From the NCBI GenBank assembly GCA_965216205.1, contig OZ244139.1:5084001-5148000 (forward strand): a DNA stretch of 64,000 bases, written 5' to 3'. Source of the stretch: CADEDH01 sp965216205 (GTDB lineage Bacteria > Actinomycetota > Acidimicrobiia > Acidimicrobiales > SZUA-35). Below, piece by piece: positions 33,446-43,600 of the stretch. The translations under genes were made by a program, and so were the position numbers. How positions within the stretch are numbered: position 1 is the first letter of the stretch; each line of letters starts with the position of its first letter. A model generated the notes under the pieces. That model was not told the origin of the DNA. It worked only from the letters and a program-made list of their open reading frames with translations, and searched no databases.

Positions 33446-33897
33446 GGGTTCTCGCTGCGGTACACGTCGATGATCTCGGTCGCGGTCGATTCGAAGTCGC
33501 GGGTGCCGGGCACGTTCAGGTAGGCGATGTCGGCGAAGTTGGCCGTGCAGGTCACGGTGACGGTCACGTAACCACCGGGGGTGAAATCGGAGATGTCGAC
33601 GTCGATCCCGGGGGCGCCGGTGCAGGCCACTCCCGACTCGGTGAGGTTGTCGGCCGCCACCTGCCGAGCCATCGACTCGGCTCGACTCGGACTCCCCATC
33701 AGCGTCGCCGCCCTGGCCGCCTCCTGGGCCGCCGACTGGACGTCGCCCTCGGCCTGGGCGACCCGCCCGGCGAACACCACCAGGGCGACGCAGCCCAACA
33801 ACCACACGAACATCACGATCGCCAGCTCGGTGGCGAGCATCCCCTCCTCGCTCGCGTCTGGCGACGGCGCCCGGCGAGTGGCCGATCCCCGGCTCAC
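33442..33897 (-). CDS. TadE-like minor pilin
   Basis: 151 residues. Starts GTG at 33897, overlapping the upstream stop (GTGA). The prepilin-like segment SEEGMLATELAIVMFVWLLGCVALVVFAG carries Glu at the usual position of TadE-type pseudopilins. AAQEAARAAT and VAADNLTESGVACTGAPG, with two Cys in the external part, match TadE-like proteins. Likely processed by the Tad prepilin peptidase, which is not in this window. Confidence 0.8.
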   Translation of the reverse strand: MSRGSATRRAPSPDASEEGMLATELAIVMFVWLLGCVALVVFAGRVAQAEGDVQSAAQEAARAATLMGSPSRAESMARQVAADNLTESGVACTGAPGIDVDISDFTPGGYVTVTVTCTANFADIAYLNVPGTRDFESTATEIIDVYRSENP

Positions 33898-34331
33898 GTC
33901 TCGCGCTCCTGCTCGCCGATGAAGCGCTCGATGCGCCCCTCGGCCGCCGCGGTCACGTTCCACGGGCCGGGAACCACCCGAAAGCGGGACTGGCCGGTGA
34001 TCGTCACGGTGACCACGTCGGTGCCGGTGTCGATGCTCACGTTCACGGTGGGGTTCTGGACGTTGCCGACCTGACCGAGGATGGCGTTGGCGGCAGCTCG
34101 CCCGTCGGCCTCGGTGGCCCCGTCGACCTGGGCGGCGTCGAGTGCCTCCTCGACCGCGAGATCGACCGTCTGCTTGGCATGCCACCACAGCGCGACATGG
34201 ATCGGGAGGAGCACCATCACGAAGAAGACCGGGGTGATGATCACCAGCTCGGTGGTCGCCAGCCCCGACTCGTCGTCGAAGCGTCGGCCCGGCCGTCGCC
34301 GGCCGCGCCGCGCTGATCGTCGTGCGCTCAT
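33894..34331 (-). CDS. TadE-like minor pilin
   Basis: 145 residues. Arg-rich N-terminus, then DDESGLATTELVIITPVFFVMVLLPIHVALWWHAKQT, the TadE signature with Glu and a hydrophobic helix, followed by AVEEALDAAQVDGA and a beta-rich external domain. First of three consecutive TadE-like genes with 4-bp overlaps. Cytoplasmic Arg-rich tails of this kind set topology. Confidence 0.82.
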   Translation of the reverse strand: MSARRSARRGRRRPGRRFDDESGLATTELVIITPVFFVMVLLPIHVALWWHAKQTVDLAVEEALDAAQVDGATEADGRAAANAILGQVGNVQNPTVNVSIDTGTDVVTVTITGQSRFRVVPGPWNVTAAAEGRIERFIGEQERET

Positions 34332-34376
34332 CGTGGTGTCCAGGATTCGGTGGTCGGCCCAGCGGCGCGAGGGAAC

Positions 34377-34610
34377 TCAGCCGCCCGCCGGGTTCGGTGG
34401 GGTGTCGGGAATGCTGTTGGCGTTGCTCTGGAGCTTCTGCCAGAGGATCGCCACGCCGGCGCCGGCGATGATCGCCAGCCCGGCCGTCAGCACCGCGGTC
34501 TCGGTCGACACGGCGCCGGTCTCGTCGCGGGCGTCGACCCCGATCTTCGCGAGGTGGTACTCGACCACGAACTCGCAGTGGTCGTAGAGCTGTCTGAACT
34601 GCTGCTGCAA
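34377..34610 (-). CDS. Flp-type prepilin
   Basis: 77 residues with a TTG start preceded by AAGGAGAA at 6 bp. The motif DETG-AVSTE followed by the hydrophobic helix TAVLTAGLAIIAGAGVAILW is a type IVb prepilin signature: cleavage after Gly with Glu at +5. The mature pilin would be about 45 residues, ending SNANSIPDTPPNPAGG. Position between TadC and the TadE-like genes supports the major pilin role. Confidence 0.82.
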   Translation of the reverse strand: MQQQFRQLYDHCEFVVEYHLAKIGVDARDETGAVSTETAVLTAGLAIIAGAGVAILWQKLQSNANSIPDTPPNPAGG

Positions 34611-34641
34611 GGTGTTCTCCTTCTCTGGCCGACCGATCCGA

Positions 34642-35622
34642 CTACCCGGTACCCGGTAGCTGGATCGAGGACGGCTCGATGTCGAGATCGGGCTCCGAGC
34701 TGCTGGTGATCGACTCGATGGCGCCGTAGCCGACGAACATCGACACGCCGAACGCCATCACCACCAGCGGCACGAGCATCTTCTCGGTCTGCTTCTCCGA
34801 GATCGTCTCGATCTCGGCTGACTGGGCGGCCCGCATCGCGTCGGCCTTCGCCACCAGCGACTGCTTGATCCTCGCCCCCTGGGCCCCGGCGAGTGCCACC
34901 GACGCCGCCAGCTCCTGCAACTCGGCCACCCCCAGCTCGATGCCCAGCTCCTCGAACGCCTCCCACGGGCTGCTCCTGGTGAGCGTTGCCCGCCGGAGCG
35001 CAGCCCGGATCTCCACGAACGGCCAGCCCTCGCCGTCCTCGGCAGCGCCCTCGAGCGCCGACTCCGTTCCGGCACCACCGGCCATCAGGATCGTGACGAG
35101 GTCGAGATAGGAGCTGAGGGCGTGCCGGAACTGCCGACGCCGTTCCTCCACCCGCTCGGTCAACGGCAGATCCGGGTAGAAGAAGCCAGCTGCGCCCATC
35201 GCCAGGCTGGCCAGCAGAATCGCGATCGGCGACACCCCGACCCCGCCGAGGGTCAGCATGAACGCGGCGAAGATCGGCAGCACGAACCCGAAGCCGCCGG
35301 CCAGCAGCTTCTCGTAGGCGTGTTGCTCGACCGTGCGGTCGAGCACCCGCAGCTTGTCGTTCAGGCGGCCCACGTCGGTGAACCCGATCGCCTCGAGCAA
35401 CCGGACCCCGGCCCGACCCAGGATCCCCGGAATGCCGGTGAGGGGTCGGCTCCGGCGGGGATCGGGATCCTGGCCGGCCATCGAAACGGGCACGCCCCGC
35501 CCGGCCCGGCTGGATCCGATCGTGGTCAGCGCCTCGTTCCGGGGGCGGATCGCAGCGCGGACGAGCACGTAGAGGCCGAGCCCCATGACCGCGCCGAGCG
35601 AGGAGACGAGCACCGCGTTCAC
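34642..35622 (-). CDS. tadC: TadC-like inner membrane protein (type II secretion F domain)
   Basis: 326 residues. N-terminal helix (VLVSSLGAVMGLGLYVLV), a pair of helices around FGFVLPIFAAFMLTLGGVGVSPIAILLASLAMGAAGFFYPDL, the cytoplasmic T2SSF domain (about 170-290: ALSSYLDLVTILMAGGAGTESAL, LAELQELAASVALAGAQGARIKQSL) and a last helix (MLVPLVVMAFGVSMFVGYGAI). GTG start overlaps the TadB stop (GTGA). Forms the platform of the pilus machine. Confidence 0.88.
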   Translation of the reverse strand: MNAVLVSSLGAVMGLGLYVLVRAAIRPRNEALTTIGSSRAGRGVPVSMAGQDPDPRRSRPLTGIPGILGRAGVRLLEAIGFTDVGRLNDKLRVLDRTVEQHAYEKLLAGGFGFVLPIFAAFMLTLGGVGVSPIAILLASLAMGAAGFFYPDLPLTERVEERRRQFRHALSSYLDLVTILMAGGAGTESALEGAAEDGEGWPFVEIRAALRRATLTRSSPWEAFEELGIELGVAELQELAASVALAGAQGARIKQSLVAKADAMRAAQSAEIETISEKQTEKMLVPLVVMAFGVSMFVGYGAIESITSSSEPDLDIEPSSIQLPGTG

Positions 35623-36488
35623 GGTCGCACCTCAGGTCTCGGCACCGCGGTCCGCCGGACCGCGAACCGGACCGGGACCTCGAGCTTGCTGTAGTGGCGG
35701 ATCATCAGCGCCGCGGCCACGAACACGCTCACCACGAGTGCGAGCCAGACCTGACCGAACACCGTGTCGTAGGGCTCGAGCAACGACTGACCGAACACGT
35801 AGAGCAGCACCATGAACAGGACGGTGAACCCGATCACGATCCTCGACGACTGCCGGATCCTCGCCCGGCTCACCTCCACCCGGAGCCGCATGCGCACATC
35901 GTCACGGATCGACGCCGCCAGCCTGCTGAGGAGTGGGTTGAGCTCCCGAACCTCCATGCGTGACGCCTTGGCGATCGCGACGACGACCAGATCGGCGGAC
36001 GGGTGATCGAGCTCGTCGCCCAGCAGCCGGAGCGCCTCGATGAGGGGGATCTGACGGTCGAGGCGAGCCTCGAGCCGGAGGATCTCGTCCTTGATGGCGA
36101 GCGGCGCCAGCGGCGCGGTCGCCAGCAGTGCCTGCTCGAGTCCAGCTGCGCCGGCCAGGTTGTCACGGATCATCTCGGTCCAGGCGGCGATGGCCTGGGT
36201 CCGGTCGATGTACACCTCTTGATGACGGCGGTGGAGGAACAGCTGGGGCACGAACACGGCCAGCGCGCCGACCGTCACCGCGGCGACCGGCCAGCCCGTC
36301 ACCACGAACACGAGCACCCCCACGACGAGTCCGAGGAACGCGGCGACGAGGAACAGCTCCCGGCTCACCCCGGCCGGGAGGTGATCCCCGAGCCGGGGGA
36401 CGACCTGACGACCGCGGACCGCAGCGATGAGCAGGACCAGGCCGAGTCCCACCAGCGCCCCGAACGCAGCGAACAGGAGCGCGTTCAT
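35619..36488 (-). CDS. tadB: TadB-like inner membrane protein (type II secretion F domain)
   Basis: 289 residues. Starts ATG 36488, overlapping the CpaF stop. Helices near the N-terminus (LLFAAFGALVGLGLVLLIAAV; LFLVAAFLGLVVGVLVFVVTGWPVAAVTVGALAVFV), T2SSF domain with AWTEMIRDNLAGAAGLEQALLATA, and C-terminal helix SSRIVIGFTVLFMVLLYVF. Pairs with TadC in the pilus platform. A longer in-frame upstream extension is a shadow of cpaF. Confidence 0.88.
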   Translation of the reverse strand: MNALLFAAFGALVGLGLVLLIAAVRGRQVVPRLGDHLPAGVSRELFLVAAFLGLVVGVLVFVVTGWPVAAVTVGALAVFVPQLFLHRRHQEVYIDRTQAIAAWTEMIRDNLAGAAGLEQALLATAPLAPLAIKDEILRLEARLDRQIPLIEALRLLGDELDHPSADLVVVAIAKASRMEVRELNPLLSRLAASIRDDVRMRLRVEVSRARIRQSSRIVIGFTVLFMVLLYVFGQSLLEPYDTVFGQVWLALVVSVFVAAALMIRHYSKLEVPVRFAVRRTAVPRPEVRP

Positions 36489-37882
36489 CGGATCGCCCCC
36501 GGTGGCCGCGTCGACCAGTCGGAGGCGGCACCGGGTTGGAGCCAACGACCGTCGAACCCGGCGTTGAGCAGGCGCTTGAGCAGCTTGTCGCTCATCGAGT
36601 TGGTGGGCACGGCCCGACCCTCGTCGTCGGGGGTGAACACCTCGTTGCTGGCCGGGATCGAGCTCTCGCCCTCGATACCGGTGACCTCCCGGATGCTGGT
36701 GATCACCCGCTGGTTGTTCAGCCTTGCGATGTGCACGATCAGGTCGACCGCGTTCGACGTGAGGAGGTTCGCCGCCGCCCAGTCGCCCCGTTCGGGCGAC
36801 ATCGCCAGGTACATCTGGATCCGACGGAAGACACCCTCCGAGGAGTCGGCGTGGAGGGTGGACATCGAGCCGTCGTTGCCCTGGCTCATCGCCAGCAGCA
36901 TCGGCACCACCTCGGCGCCCCGGATCTCGCCGACGATCACCCGATCGGGACCCATCCGCAATCCGCTCTTGACGAGATCGTGCATCGTGACCTGGCCGAC
37001 GCCCTCGGTGTTCGCCTGCCGGGCCTCGAGCTCCACATAGTTGGGGTGGAGCGCCTCGAAGTTCGACACGCCCAGCTCGAGGTTGTCCTCCACGGTCACG
37101 AGCCGTTGATCTGGTGGGATCTCGTTGATCAGGCACCGGAGGAGCGTGGTCTTCCCGGCGCCGGTGCCGCCTGCGACGATCAGGTTCAGTCGGGCCACCA
37201 CCGCGGCCCGGAGGAACTGGAACAGTGCCTCGTTGATCGTGCCGTAGTCCATGAGCTGGTGCAGGCGGTACAGCTCGAAGTTGTGGCGGCGGATCGAGAT
37301 CGACGGCCTCGTCGACACCCAGGCGATGGCGTGGAGCCGGTCGCCGCTGGGGAGCTGCATGTTCAGCTCGGGGGCGGCAGGGTCCCAGCGCTGCTCGTGA
37401 CGACCCCTGCGGGCCTCGGTCTGGATCATGTCGATGAGCTCTTCGACCGAATCGGCGACGGGCTCACCCTGGATGACCGTGCCGTCGCGGCGCCGGAGGT
37501 GGACCCGATCGGGTCCGTTCACGAAGATGTCGGTGTTCTGCTCGTCGTCGATGTAGTCCTGGAGGCGGGCGAGGCCGAAGAGGCGGTTGATCACCGCAGT
37601 GGTCAACGCTTCGACTTCGGGCCCGGTGAGTGTGGGCCGCCCAGCCTCGAGCCGCTCGACGTCGACGTCGGTGATCATCCGCTGCACTTCGCTACGGGCG
37701 AGCTGACGCCGGTCGGCGGTCCCCAACGGCCGCCGACCGGCGGCCGCGTCGGCTTCGTCGCGCTCGTTGAGCCGACCGCCGACCTCCTCGAACACTCGCT
37801 GCACGAGCGCAGCGTCGTAGGTCACCGACGGTGTGGGGATCGACCCTGGCATCGGCTGATGCCCGTTCTGGGACAGGCTCAC
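36485..37882 (-). CDS. cpaF: CpaF/TadA secretion ATPase
   Basis: 465-residue type II/IV secretion ATPase that powers Flp pilus assembly. N-terminal helical domain, then Walker A GGTGAGKTT (about residue 238), Asp box VTVEDNLELG, Walker B region VIVGEIRGAEVV, His box STLHADSSEG. GTG start at 37882 overlaps the TadZ-like stop. One ATPase for both extension and retraction is usual for Tad systems. Confidence 0.93.
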   Translation of the reverse strand: MSLSQNGHQPMPGSIPTPSVTYDAALVQRVFEEVGGRLNERDEADAAAGRRPLGTADRRQLARSEVQRMITDVDVERLEAGRPTLTGPEVEALTTAVINRLFGLARLQDYIDDEQNTDIFVNGPDRVHLRRRDGTVIQGEPVADSVEELIDMIQTEARRGRHEQRWDPAAPELNMQLPSGDRLHAIAWVSTRPSISIRRHNFELYRLHQLMDYGTINEALFQFLRAAVVARLNLIVAGGTGAGKTTLLRCLINEIPPDQRLVTVEDNLELGVSNFEALHPNYVELEARQANTEGVGQVTMHDLVKSGLRMGPDRVIVGEIRGAEVVPMLLAMSQGNDGSMSTLHADSSEGVFRRIQMYLAMSPERGDWAAANLLTSNAVDLIVHIARLNNQRVITSIREVTGIEGESSIPASNEVFTPDDEGRAVPTNSMSDKLLKRLLNAGFDGRWLQPGAASDWSTRPPGAIR

Positions 37883-38982
37883 GAGGCACCACCCCTACCC
37901 TGTCCGCTCCCGTTCCGGTCGGCGTCGCCGGCGAGGTCCTTGCCTCGACGGGCGGCGAGGATCGCCAACGACGGCGGCTGACGGGCGTCATGATCGGGCG
38001 GCGGGGGCGGTGGGGCGGCCAGCTCCGTGCCACCCGCCGGGTCGGGCCGATCGGCTGACGGCGGCCCCGAGGAGAGCTCGGTCGACCTGGTCATGGCGGT
38101 CGGTGCCACCGGGGACGACACCGCCGGTGGGTTGACGATCGGGGCGGTGGCGGCGGTCACCGGCGGCTGCGGCGCGGCGGGCGTCGGACCCGGCTCGGGA
38201 GCGAGGGGTTCGCTCAGCTCGGCGGGCGGGGTCGCGGCCGACCGGTCGGGACTCGGGTTCGCCGCCGGGTGGAGCCACGTGGCCAGCGCCTCGGCGAGCC
38301 CGGTGACGCTGCGGACGAGGGTGGAGCGGCGGAGCTTCTTCGGGTTCGCTCCCGTCTCCATGAGGCTCGCGCCCCGTCGGTCCTCGGCCACCACGTGCAC
38401 CACCGGCAGGCCGTAGGCGTCGGTCACCGCCTGGGCCGAGTACGGCTTCTCCCCCACCAGTACCCAGCCGACCCGAGGCCCGTACGGGCCGAGCGCCACG
38501 AGGCGCTGCGCGGCCGGTTGGAGCTGAGACGCCTCTGGCCTGGCCACCGCGAGCACGGCATCGGCCGAACGGGCGAGCTCGAAGGCGGCGGAGCCGAGCG
38601 ACAGGCGCCCGAGATCGGCGATCACGTCGACCCCGTGCAGCGACGTCAACCACTCGCCGAGGGCCCGGCCGTTGCTGCGGAGCACTTCGGTGGCCTGCTC
38701 GGGCCCTTCCGGTCCGAGCACCACGGGAAGTCCGCCGGGAAGGGTCTGGGCGTGGTCCCACAATTGCTCCGGGTTCAGGCCGTGCCGGGTGGCGGCGGCC
38801 AGCGACAGCAGGCCGGGCTTGGCTGGCAGCCGGTACCGCAACGCCAGGACCCCACCGTCGGGATCGGCCTCGAGCAGGAGCTTCCGGCGGTACTCGCCGG
38901 TCGGCCAGGTGGCGGCCGTGGCCAGCGCAGTGAGGGTGGTGCCGGGCGAGCCCTTGAACGACGCGAAGCAGACGAGGCTCAC
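37879..38982 (-). CDS. TadZ/CpaE-like MinD/ParA-family protein
   Basis: 367 residues. The first 240 form a MinD-like fold beginning VCFASFKGSPGTTLTALA: the signature Lys of the deviant Walker A is present but the Lys before Thr is missing (GTT rather than GKT), as in atypical TadZ proteins that localise the pilus machine. The rest is a Pro/Ala-rich disordered tail (about 250-367). GTG start overlaps the CpaB-like stop. Probably binds but poorly hydrolyses ATP. Confidence 0.82.
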   Translation of the reverse strand: MSLVCFASFKGSPGTTLTALATAATWPTGEYRRKLLLEADPDGGVLALRYRLPAKPGLLSLAAATRHGLNPEQLWDHAQTLPGGLPVVLGPEGPEQATEVLRSNGRALGEWLTSLHGVDVIADLGRLSLGSAAFELARSADAVLAVARPEASQLQPAAQRLVALGPYGPRVGWVLVGEKPYSAQAVTDAYGLPVVHVVAEDRRGASLMETGANPKKLRRSTLVRSVTGLAEALATWLHPAANPSPDRSAATPPAELSEPLAPEPGPTPAAPQPPVTAATAPIVNPPAVSSPVAPTAMTRSTELSSGPPSADRPDPAGGTELAAPPPPPPDHDARQPPSLAILAARRGKDLAGDADRNGSGQGRGGAS

Positions 38983-39686
38983 GAACCGCCCCCCGACGCG
39001 ACCGCCACGAGGCGCACCCGATCGAGCGATCCGGCCCGGGCGGTCAACGCCGCCTCGTCCTCGCCCATCGACAACGCCACGAACAGACGGCCGTTGTCGA
39101 GCGACACGAACTCCGCCACCGCCGCCCCCTGGACCAGTACGCTCGCCTCGATGCCGGCCAGCGCGCTGTCGAGGTCGGCGAACGGATCGTCGCTGGTGGA
39201 CGCCGGGGTGAGGATCACGTCGACCCGGTCGCCGGGTCGGAGGCGGAGCGACGGGACCTGACCGTTCGTCAGCGCGAGCCCGACGACGCCGTCGCCGAGC
39301 TCGATCACCGAGCCGTCGCTGACGTGCTCGGCGGTCACCAGGGTGCCGACCGCCAGGTCCGTGCGGGCGATCCGGCCGATGACGCTCGAGGAGTCGTCGG
39401 CGCGCAGGACGTTGAGCTGATCGGCGGAGCGGATCTCCACCAACTGCAGGTCGTCGAACTCGACGATCTCGCCCTGCTCGACCCCGTTGGCCATCGCCAG
39501 TACCGGAGTGGTGCTGGTGGCGTTGATCTGCCAGATGAGCGCGCCGAGAGCGCCGCCCACGATGAGCAACAGTCCCACCGCGACCTCGGGAAACCGCGAC
39601 CGTCGACCGGAGTGGGGCGGCTCGAGATCGAAGAGCTGGCCACCGCTGCCCCGGAGCGGAGCTTCAGTCGTTCCCGTCGTGGCCAT
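38979..39686 (-). CDS. SAF-domain protein (CpaB-like)
   Basis: 235 residues. One transmembrane helix (VAVGLLLIVGGALGALIW, about 37-54) followed by a SAF domain (about 60-130: TPVLAMANGVEQGEIVEFDDLQLVEI, GRIARTDLAVGTLVTAEHV) and a second RcpC/CpaB-like part (SLRLRPGDRVDVILTPAS). First gene of the Tad run; its promoter should lie in the 394-bp gap upstream. Confidence 0.82.
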   Translation of the reverse strand: MATTGTTEAPLRGSGGQLFDLEPPHSGRRSRFPEVAVGLLLIVGGALGALIWQINATSTTPVLAMANGVEQGEIVEFDDLQLVEIRSADQLNVLRADDSSSVIGRIARTDLAVGTLVTAEHVSDGSVIELGDGVVGLALTNGQVPSLRLRPGDRVDVILTPASTSDDPFADLDSALAGIEASVLVQGAAVAEFVSLDNGRLFVALSMGEDEAALTARAGSLDRVRLVAVASGGGS

Positions 39687-40080
39687 CGGTTGTCCCTTCA
39701 CGCTCGCTGTCGCCGCTCGATACGAGCACGTCCCTCGACGGGGGCGAGCAGGAACCCCTGAACGCCCCGTTCGTTTCCATCGCCTCTGGCTCCGGTGGAG
39801 CGCCCCATACCCCATCCGCAGCTGCGTGTTGCTGATTGTAGGCACGTCAACCCAGTACGACGCCTGCAGGCCCTGCTCTTCGGCCGAGCACCCGCCAACC
39901 GGCACTCGCCAATCGGCACTCGCCAACCGGCACGGTCGAATCGGCACTCGCCAATCGGCACGGCCGAATCGGCGTCGGTCGGCGCCGAGCTGAGATCGGA
40001 CACCGACCGACGCGTGGCACGCCCGCTCCCCATCCCTCGACGAGGGCGCCCGGAGCGGACGTGCAGAACCATCGCCGACC
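39687..40080. other. 394-bp intergenic region upstream of the Tad genes
   Basis: No supported gene on either strand. It contains the 14-bp tandem repeats at 39890-39975 and should hold the promoter for the Tad operon. Reading frames crossing it are biased, low-quality shadows. Confidence 0.55.
39890..39975. repeat. 14-bp tandem repeats
   Basis: Five to six copies of a 14-bp unit, CTCGCCAATCGGCA and variants (CTCGCCAACCGGCA, CGGTCGAATCGGCA, CGGCCGAATCGGC). Unit length is not a multiple of 3, consistent with non-coding DNA. Confidence 0.7.
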
Positions 40081-40674
40081 TCAGCCGCCCATCCCCAGCG
40101 CCTGGAGCTGGTTGTTGATCGCCCCCACGATCGTGGTGCGGGCCAGCGACGCCTCTTCGGTCGCCTTGTTGGTGAGCGAGGCGACATCGGTGAGGGCTGC
40201 GTCGTACTCGGGCCCGATCCATCCGTCGGCCCCGAGGGACTGGAAGTTGGCGAGGTTCTGCTCGAACGACGATTCGATCTCGCCGAAGCTCGCCTCCACG
40301 AGGCCCCGAAGCTCGATCAGCGGGCCGTCCTCGGCGGTCTCCACGCTGGTGTCGGCGCTGACCGCCGGCGGTTCGAGGGCGACGTTCGGCGGTTCCAGGT
40401 CGATCGGCTCGCCGCCGAGGGCAGTGGCGATGTAGGTGGTGGCCTCGGTGATCGTCTGGCTGATCTGCTGCATGTTGCCGGTGCAGGTCACCGCGAAGTC
40501 GTGGCTGTAGTTGACGCAGGCGGTCTTGAAGTCGAAAGCGTTCTGGCCCTCGTAGTTGACCTCTGCGGTGCTGATCACGAGGGTCCGCAACTGTCCTTCG
40601 ATGTTGTCGAAGAGCTCGATGCCCTGCTGCCCGAAGGCCTGGATCTGCACCCGGTCGGTCTGCTTGACGGTCAT
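40081..40674 (-). CDS. EssC-coupled small protein, candidate WXG100-like secreted substrate
   Basis: 197 residues, mostly helical, acidic, no signal peptide or membrane helix. Residues 1-95 predict as a helical hairpin (VQIQAFGQQGIELFDNIEGQLRTLV, then NYSHDFAVTCTGNMQQISQTITEA); a Pro-rich linker follows, then a second helical part (LVEASFGEIESSFEQNLANFQSLGADGWIGPEYDAAL). The SLGADGWIGPEYD segment with a Trp between helices recalls WXG100-type turns but no exact WxG is present. Its ATG overlaps the EssC stop (ATGA), so it is made together with the ATPase. Role as substrate or partner is inference. Confidence 0.65.
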   Translation of the reverse strand: MTVKQTDRVQIQAFGQQGIELFDNIEGQLRTLVISTAEVNYEGQNAFDFKTACVNYSHDFAVTCTGNMQQISQTITEATTYIATALGGEPIDLEPPNVALEPPAVSADTSVETAEDGPLIELRGLVEASFGEIESSFEQNLANFQSLGADGWIGPEYDAALTDVASLTNKATEEASLARTTIVGAINNQLQALGMGG

Positions 40675-43600
40675 GATTTGGCTCCTTGCTTCCTACGGTG
40701 TTGCTCATTGGTGACTGGTTGGCTGTCGCCGTCGACGCGGTCGGACGGCTGCGGTGCGAACCCCTGGATGACCGTGGCCACGCCGTCGCTGACGAGCACG
40801 CCGCGGCCGGGCGCCATCGCGAGACCGGGGCGGATCGGGTACCGGCCGCCGACGGCGGCCTGGATCGCCCCGTCGTCCTCGGCCTTCAGCACCAGGAGAT
40901 TCCTGGCCGACTTCAACTCCTTGTGGATCGGGTTGGATCCGATCAGGTTCCGTGACGTGGCCGCCGACCCGCAGATCCGCACGCCGGTCTCGAGCAGCGC
41001 CTTGAACGGCGCGTTGAGCGACATGTCGTCGAAGCGGTCGACGTCGTCGAAGAGCAGGTAGCGGACCGCGTCCGGGAACTGCTCGGCGGCGCTGGTCAAC
41101 TGCTCCATCAGAGCGGTGACCTCGGCCGTCTTCCCGAACGCGGCGCCGCTCCAGGCATGGTGCCGGTCCAGGCGTGAGCCGTGCGGGCCGAACGCCCACA
41201 CCTCGGCCCCGGCCGCTGCGAGCTGGACCCCGGCGTTGAGGAGGCTGGTGGATCGTCCCGAGCGTGGTGGGCCGAGCACGCAGAGCGTGTTGATCTCGAG
41301 GTCGACGGCGACCGGCTCGAGGGACAGGTCGGCGATGCCAAGTTCGACTCGTGCGAGCGAGGGCGCACCGGTGGGCGATGCCGGTCGGGTCACCTCGGTG
41401 GGAAGGGGGCGGGTGGTACAGGCCGGCAGGACGCTGCCGACCAGCCCGTCGGCCAGTTCGCCCACCGCCGCCGGGTCGACGATCGACTCGCCGTCGGGCC
41501 CCGGCCGATGCCCGACCACGGCGATCTGCAAGCCGGTCCCGGTCCTCGTGAGCGCCTGGCCCGGGGCGAGCTCGAGTCCGGTGGCGATCGCCGAGGGAAC
41601 CCCGAACGACCGGTAGGCGGTGTCGTCGGTCTGGCGGAGGGTGATCCGGTTGCTGATCGTGTTCATGAGGCGGGCCGACGGACCCGACTGCGATCCGGTG
41701 GCGAGCAGGCAGTGGATCCCCACCTGTCGACCTTGGGTGATGAGGTTGACGATCCGGTCGAACCACGGGAGGAGCGCGGTCACGTTGCCGGCCGATGAGA
41801 ACGTCTCGGCCAGGGCGTCGTAACCGTCGATCACGAGCAGCACCGGCGTCTCGGCCGTCGCTGGCTCGTTGCGGGCGGCGGCATCGGCGGCGACGGCCTG
41901 GCGCTCGGCGAACAGCCGGGTGACGGTGGCGATGATGCGGGTGACGGCTTCGAGGTCGTCGCCGTTCGCCACCACCTCGCACTGGGGGAGCTGTTGCAGC
42001 ACGCCGAGCTGCCGGGAGGCGAAGTCGATCCCGAAGATGGTGAGCTGACCACCGCCGGCCTGGGAGTCGCGGATGGCGGCGGAGCACACTGCGGTGAGGA
42101 GGGTGGTGGTCTTCCCCGATCCGCCGCTGCCGTACACGGCCAGGCCGCCGCCGTCGTCGAGGTCGATGTTGGCCGGGTACTGGTCCTGGGCCTCGGGGTT
42201 GTCGACCATGCCGATCGTGACGCTCGACGCTGAGACGGCGGCGGAGCGGGGGTCGGCGAGGACGGTGTCGAGCGGGACGAGGTTCGGGAGCGTCTCGAGC
42301 CACGGCGCCCGGCCGCGGCCCATGCCGAGCCGGCTGGCCGCTTCGACCACGGCGTCGAGGACGGCGTCGAGCTCGGTGGCGTTCGAGCCCGCCCGGCCGG
42401 GGGTGACGGAGCCAGAGCAACCCGGGTTGTCATCGACCGGCGCGGACGGGCCGACCGCGACCATTGGGGGAATGGAAGCGGCGGTCTCGGGGAGGGTCGT
42501 GAACGGGGCGACGACGATCGGACGGAGCCCGTCCTCACCCCCGAGCGGGGCGCCACTCCACGACGACTGGAACGCGATCAGCTCGCCCGGTCCGAGGCGG
42601 GCGTAGCCGCGACCCTTCAGGTGACCGGGGATCGTGGCGGCATCCGCGGTGCCGATCACGTTGTTCGACTCGCCAGCGTCCAGCATCCGCAGCGACATGC
42701 GCAGGTTCGTGTTCTGCTGGATGTTCTCGTTTATCGAGCCGGACGGCCGCTGGGTGGACAGCAGGAGGTGGATCCCCAGGCTCCGGCCCCGTTCGGCGAT
42801 GCTGACGATGCCCTCCACGAACTCGGGCAGCTCCCGCACGAGGGAGGCGAACTCGTCGACCACGATGACCAGCGACGCCGGCGCCTCGGCCGGGTGGCGT
42901 TCGAGCATCTCCGCGATGTCCTTCACCCGCTTCTGCTCGAACAGCGCCATGCGCCGGTCGAGCTCCGCCTTCAACGAGGTCAGCGCCCGCAACGAGAGCA
43001 TGGCATCGAGGTTGGTGACCGCACCCACGGCGTGGGGCACGTCGCTGAACAGGCCGCTGAGGGCGCCGCCCTTGTAGTCGATGAACAGCAGGTTGACCCG
43101 CTCGGGGGAGTTGAGGGCGATGAGGTTGGCCACCAGCGACTGCACCAGCTCGCTCTTGCCGGCGCCGCTGGTGCCGCCGATGAGGCCGTGCGGACCGTGG
43201 CGGACCAGGTCGAGGGTGAGAGGGCCGGCGTCGGTGAGGCCGACCGGGGTGGGGAGCGCGTAGCCGCGATCGGTCAGCCACTGCTCAGCGATCCAGTCGG
43301 GGTCGATCCGCTCCACGCCGAGGGCCTCGAACAGGGTGACCATGCTCGGCACGGTGGCGGCGGCGTTGGTGGCGGTGGCGTCGACGAGTGGCGCCAGCGC
43401 CCTGGCCGTCCGCTCCGCCACCGCCGTCCCGACCCGGACCGGCTCGAACTCCTGGGCGTCCCGCTCCGGATCGACGTAGCTCAGGCTCGACGGGACACCC
43501 TCGCCCGGTGTGCGGAGCCGAGCGACGACCTCCGCCTGGCGGGGCACGAACCGGTCGCTCTCGGCCAGCCACACGACGGACACCCCGACGCTGGCGCCGA

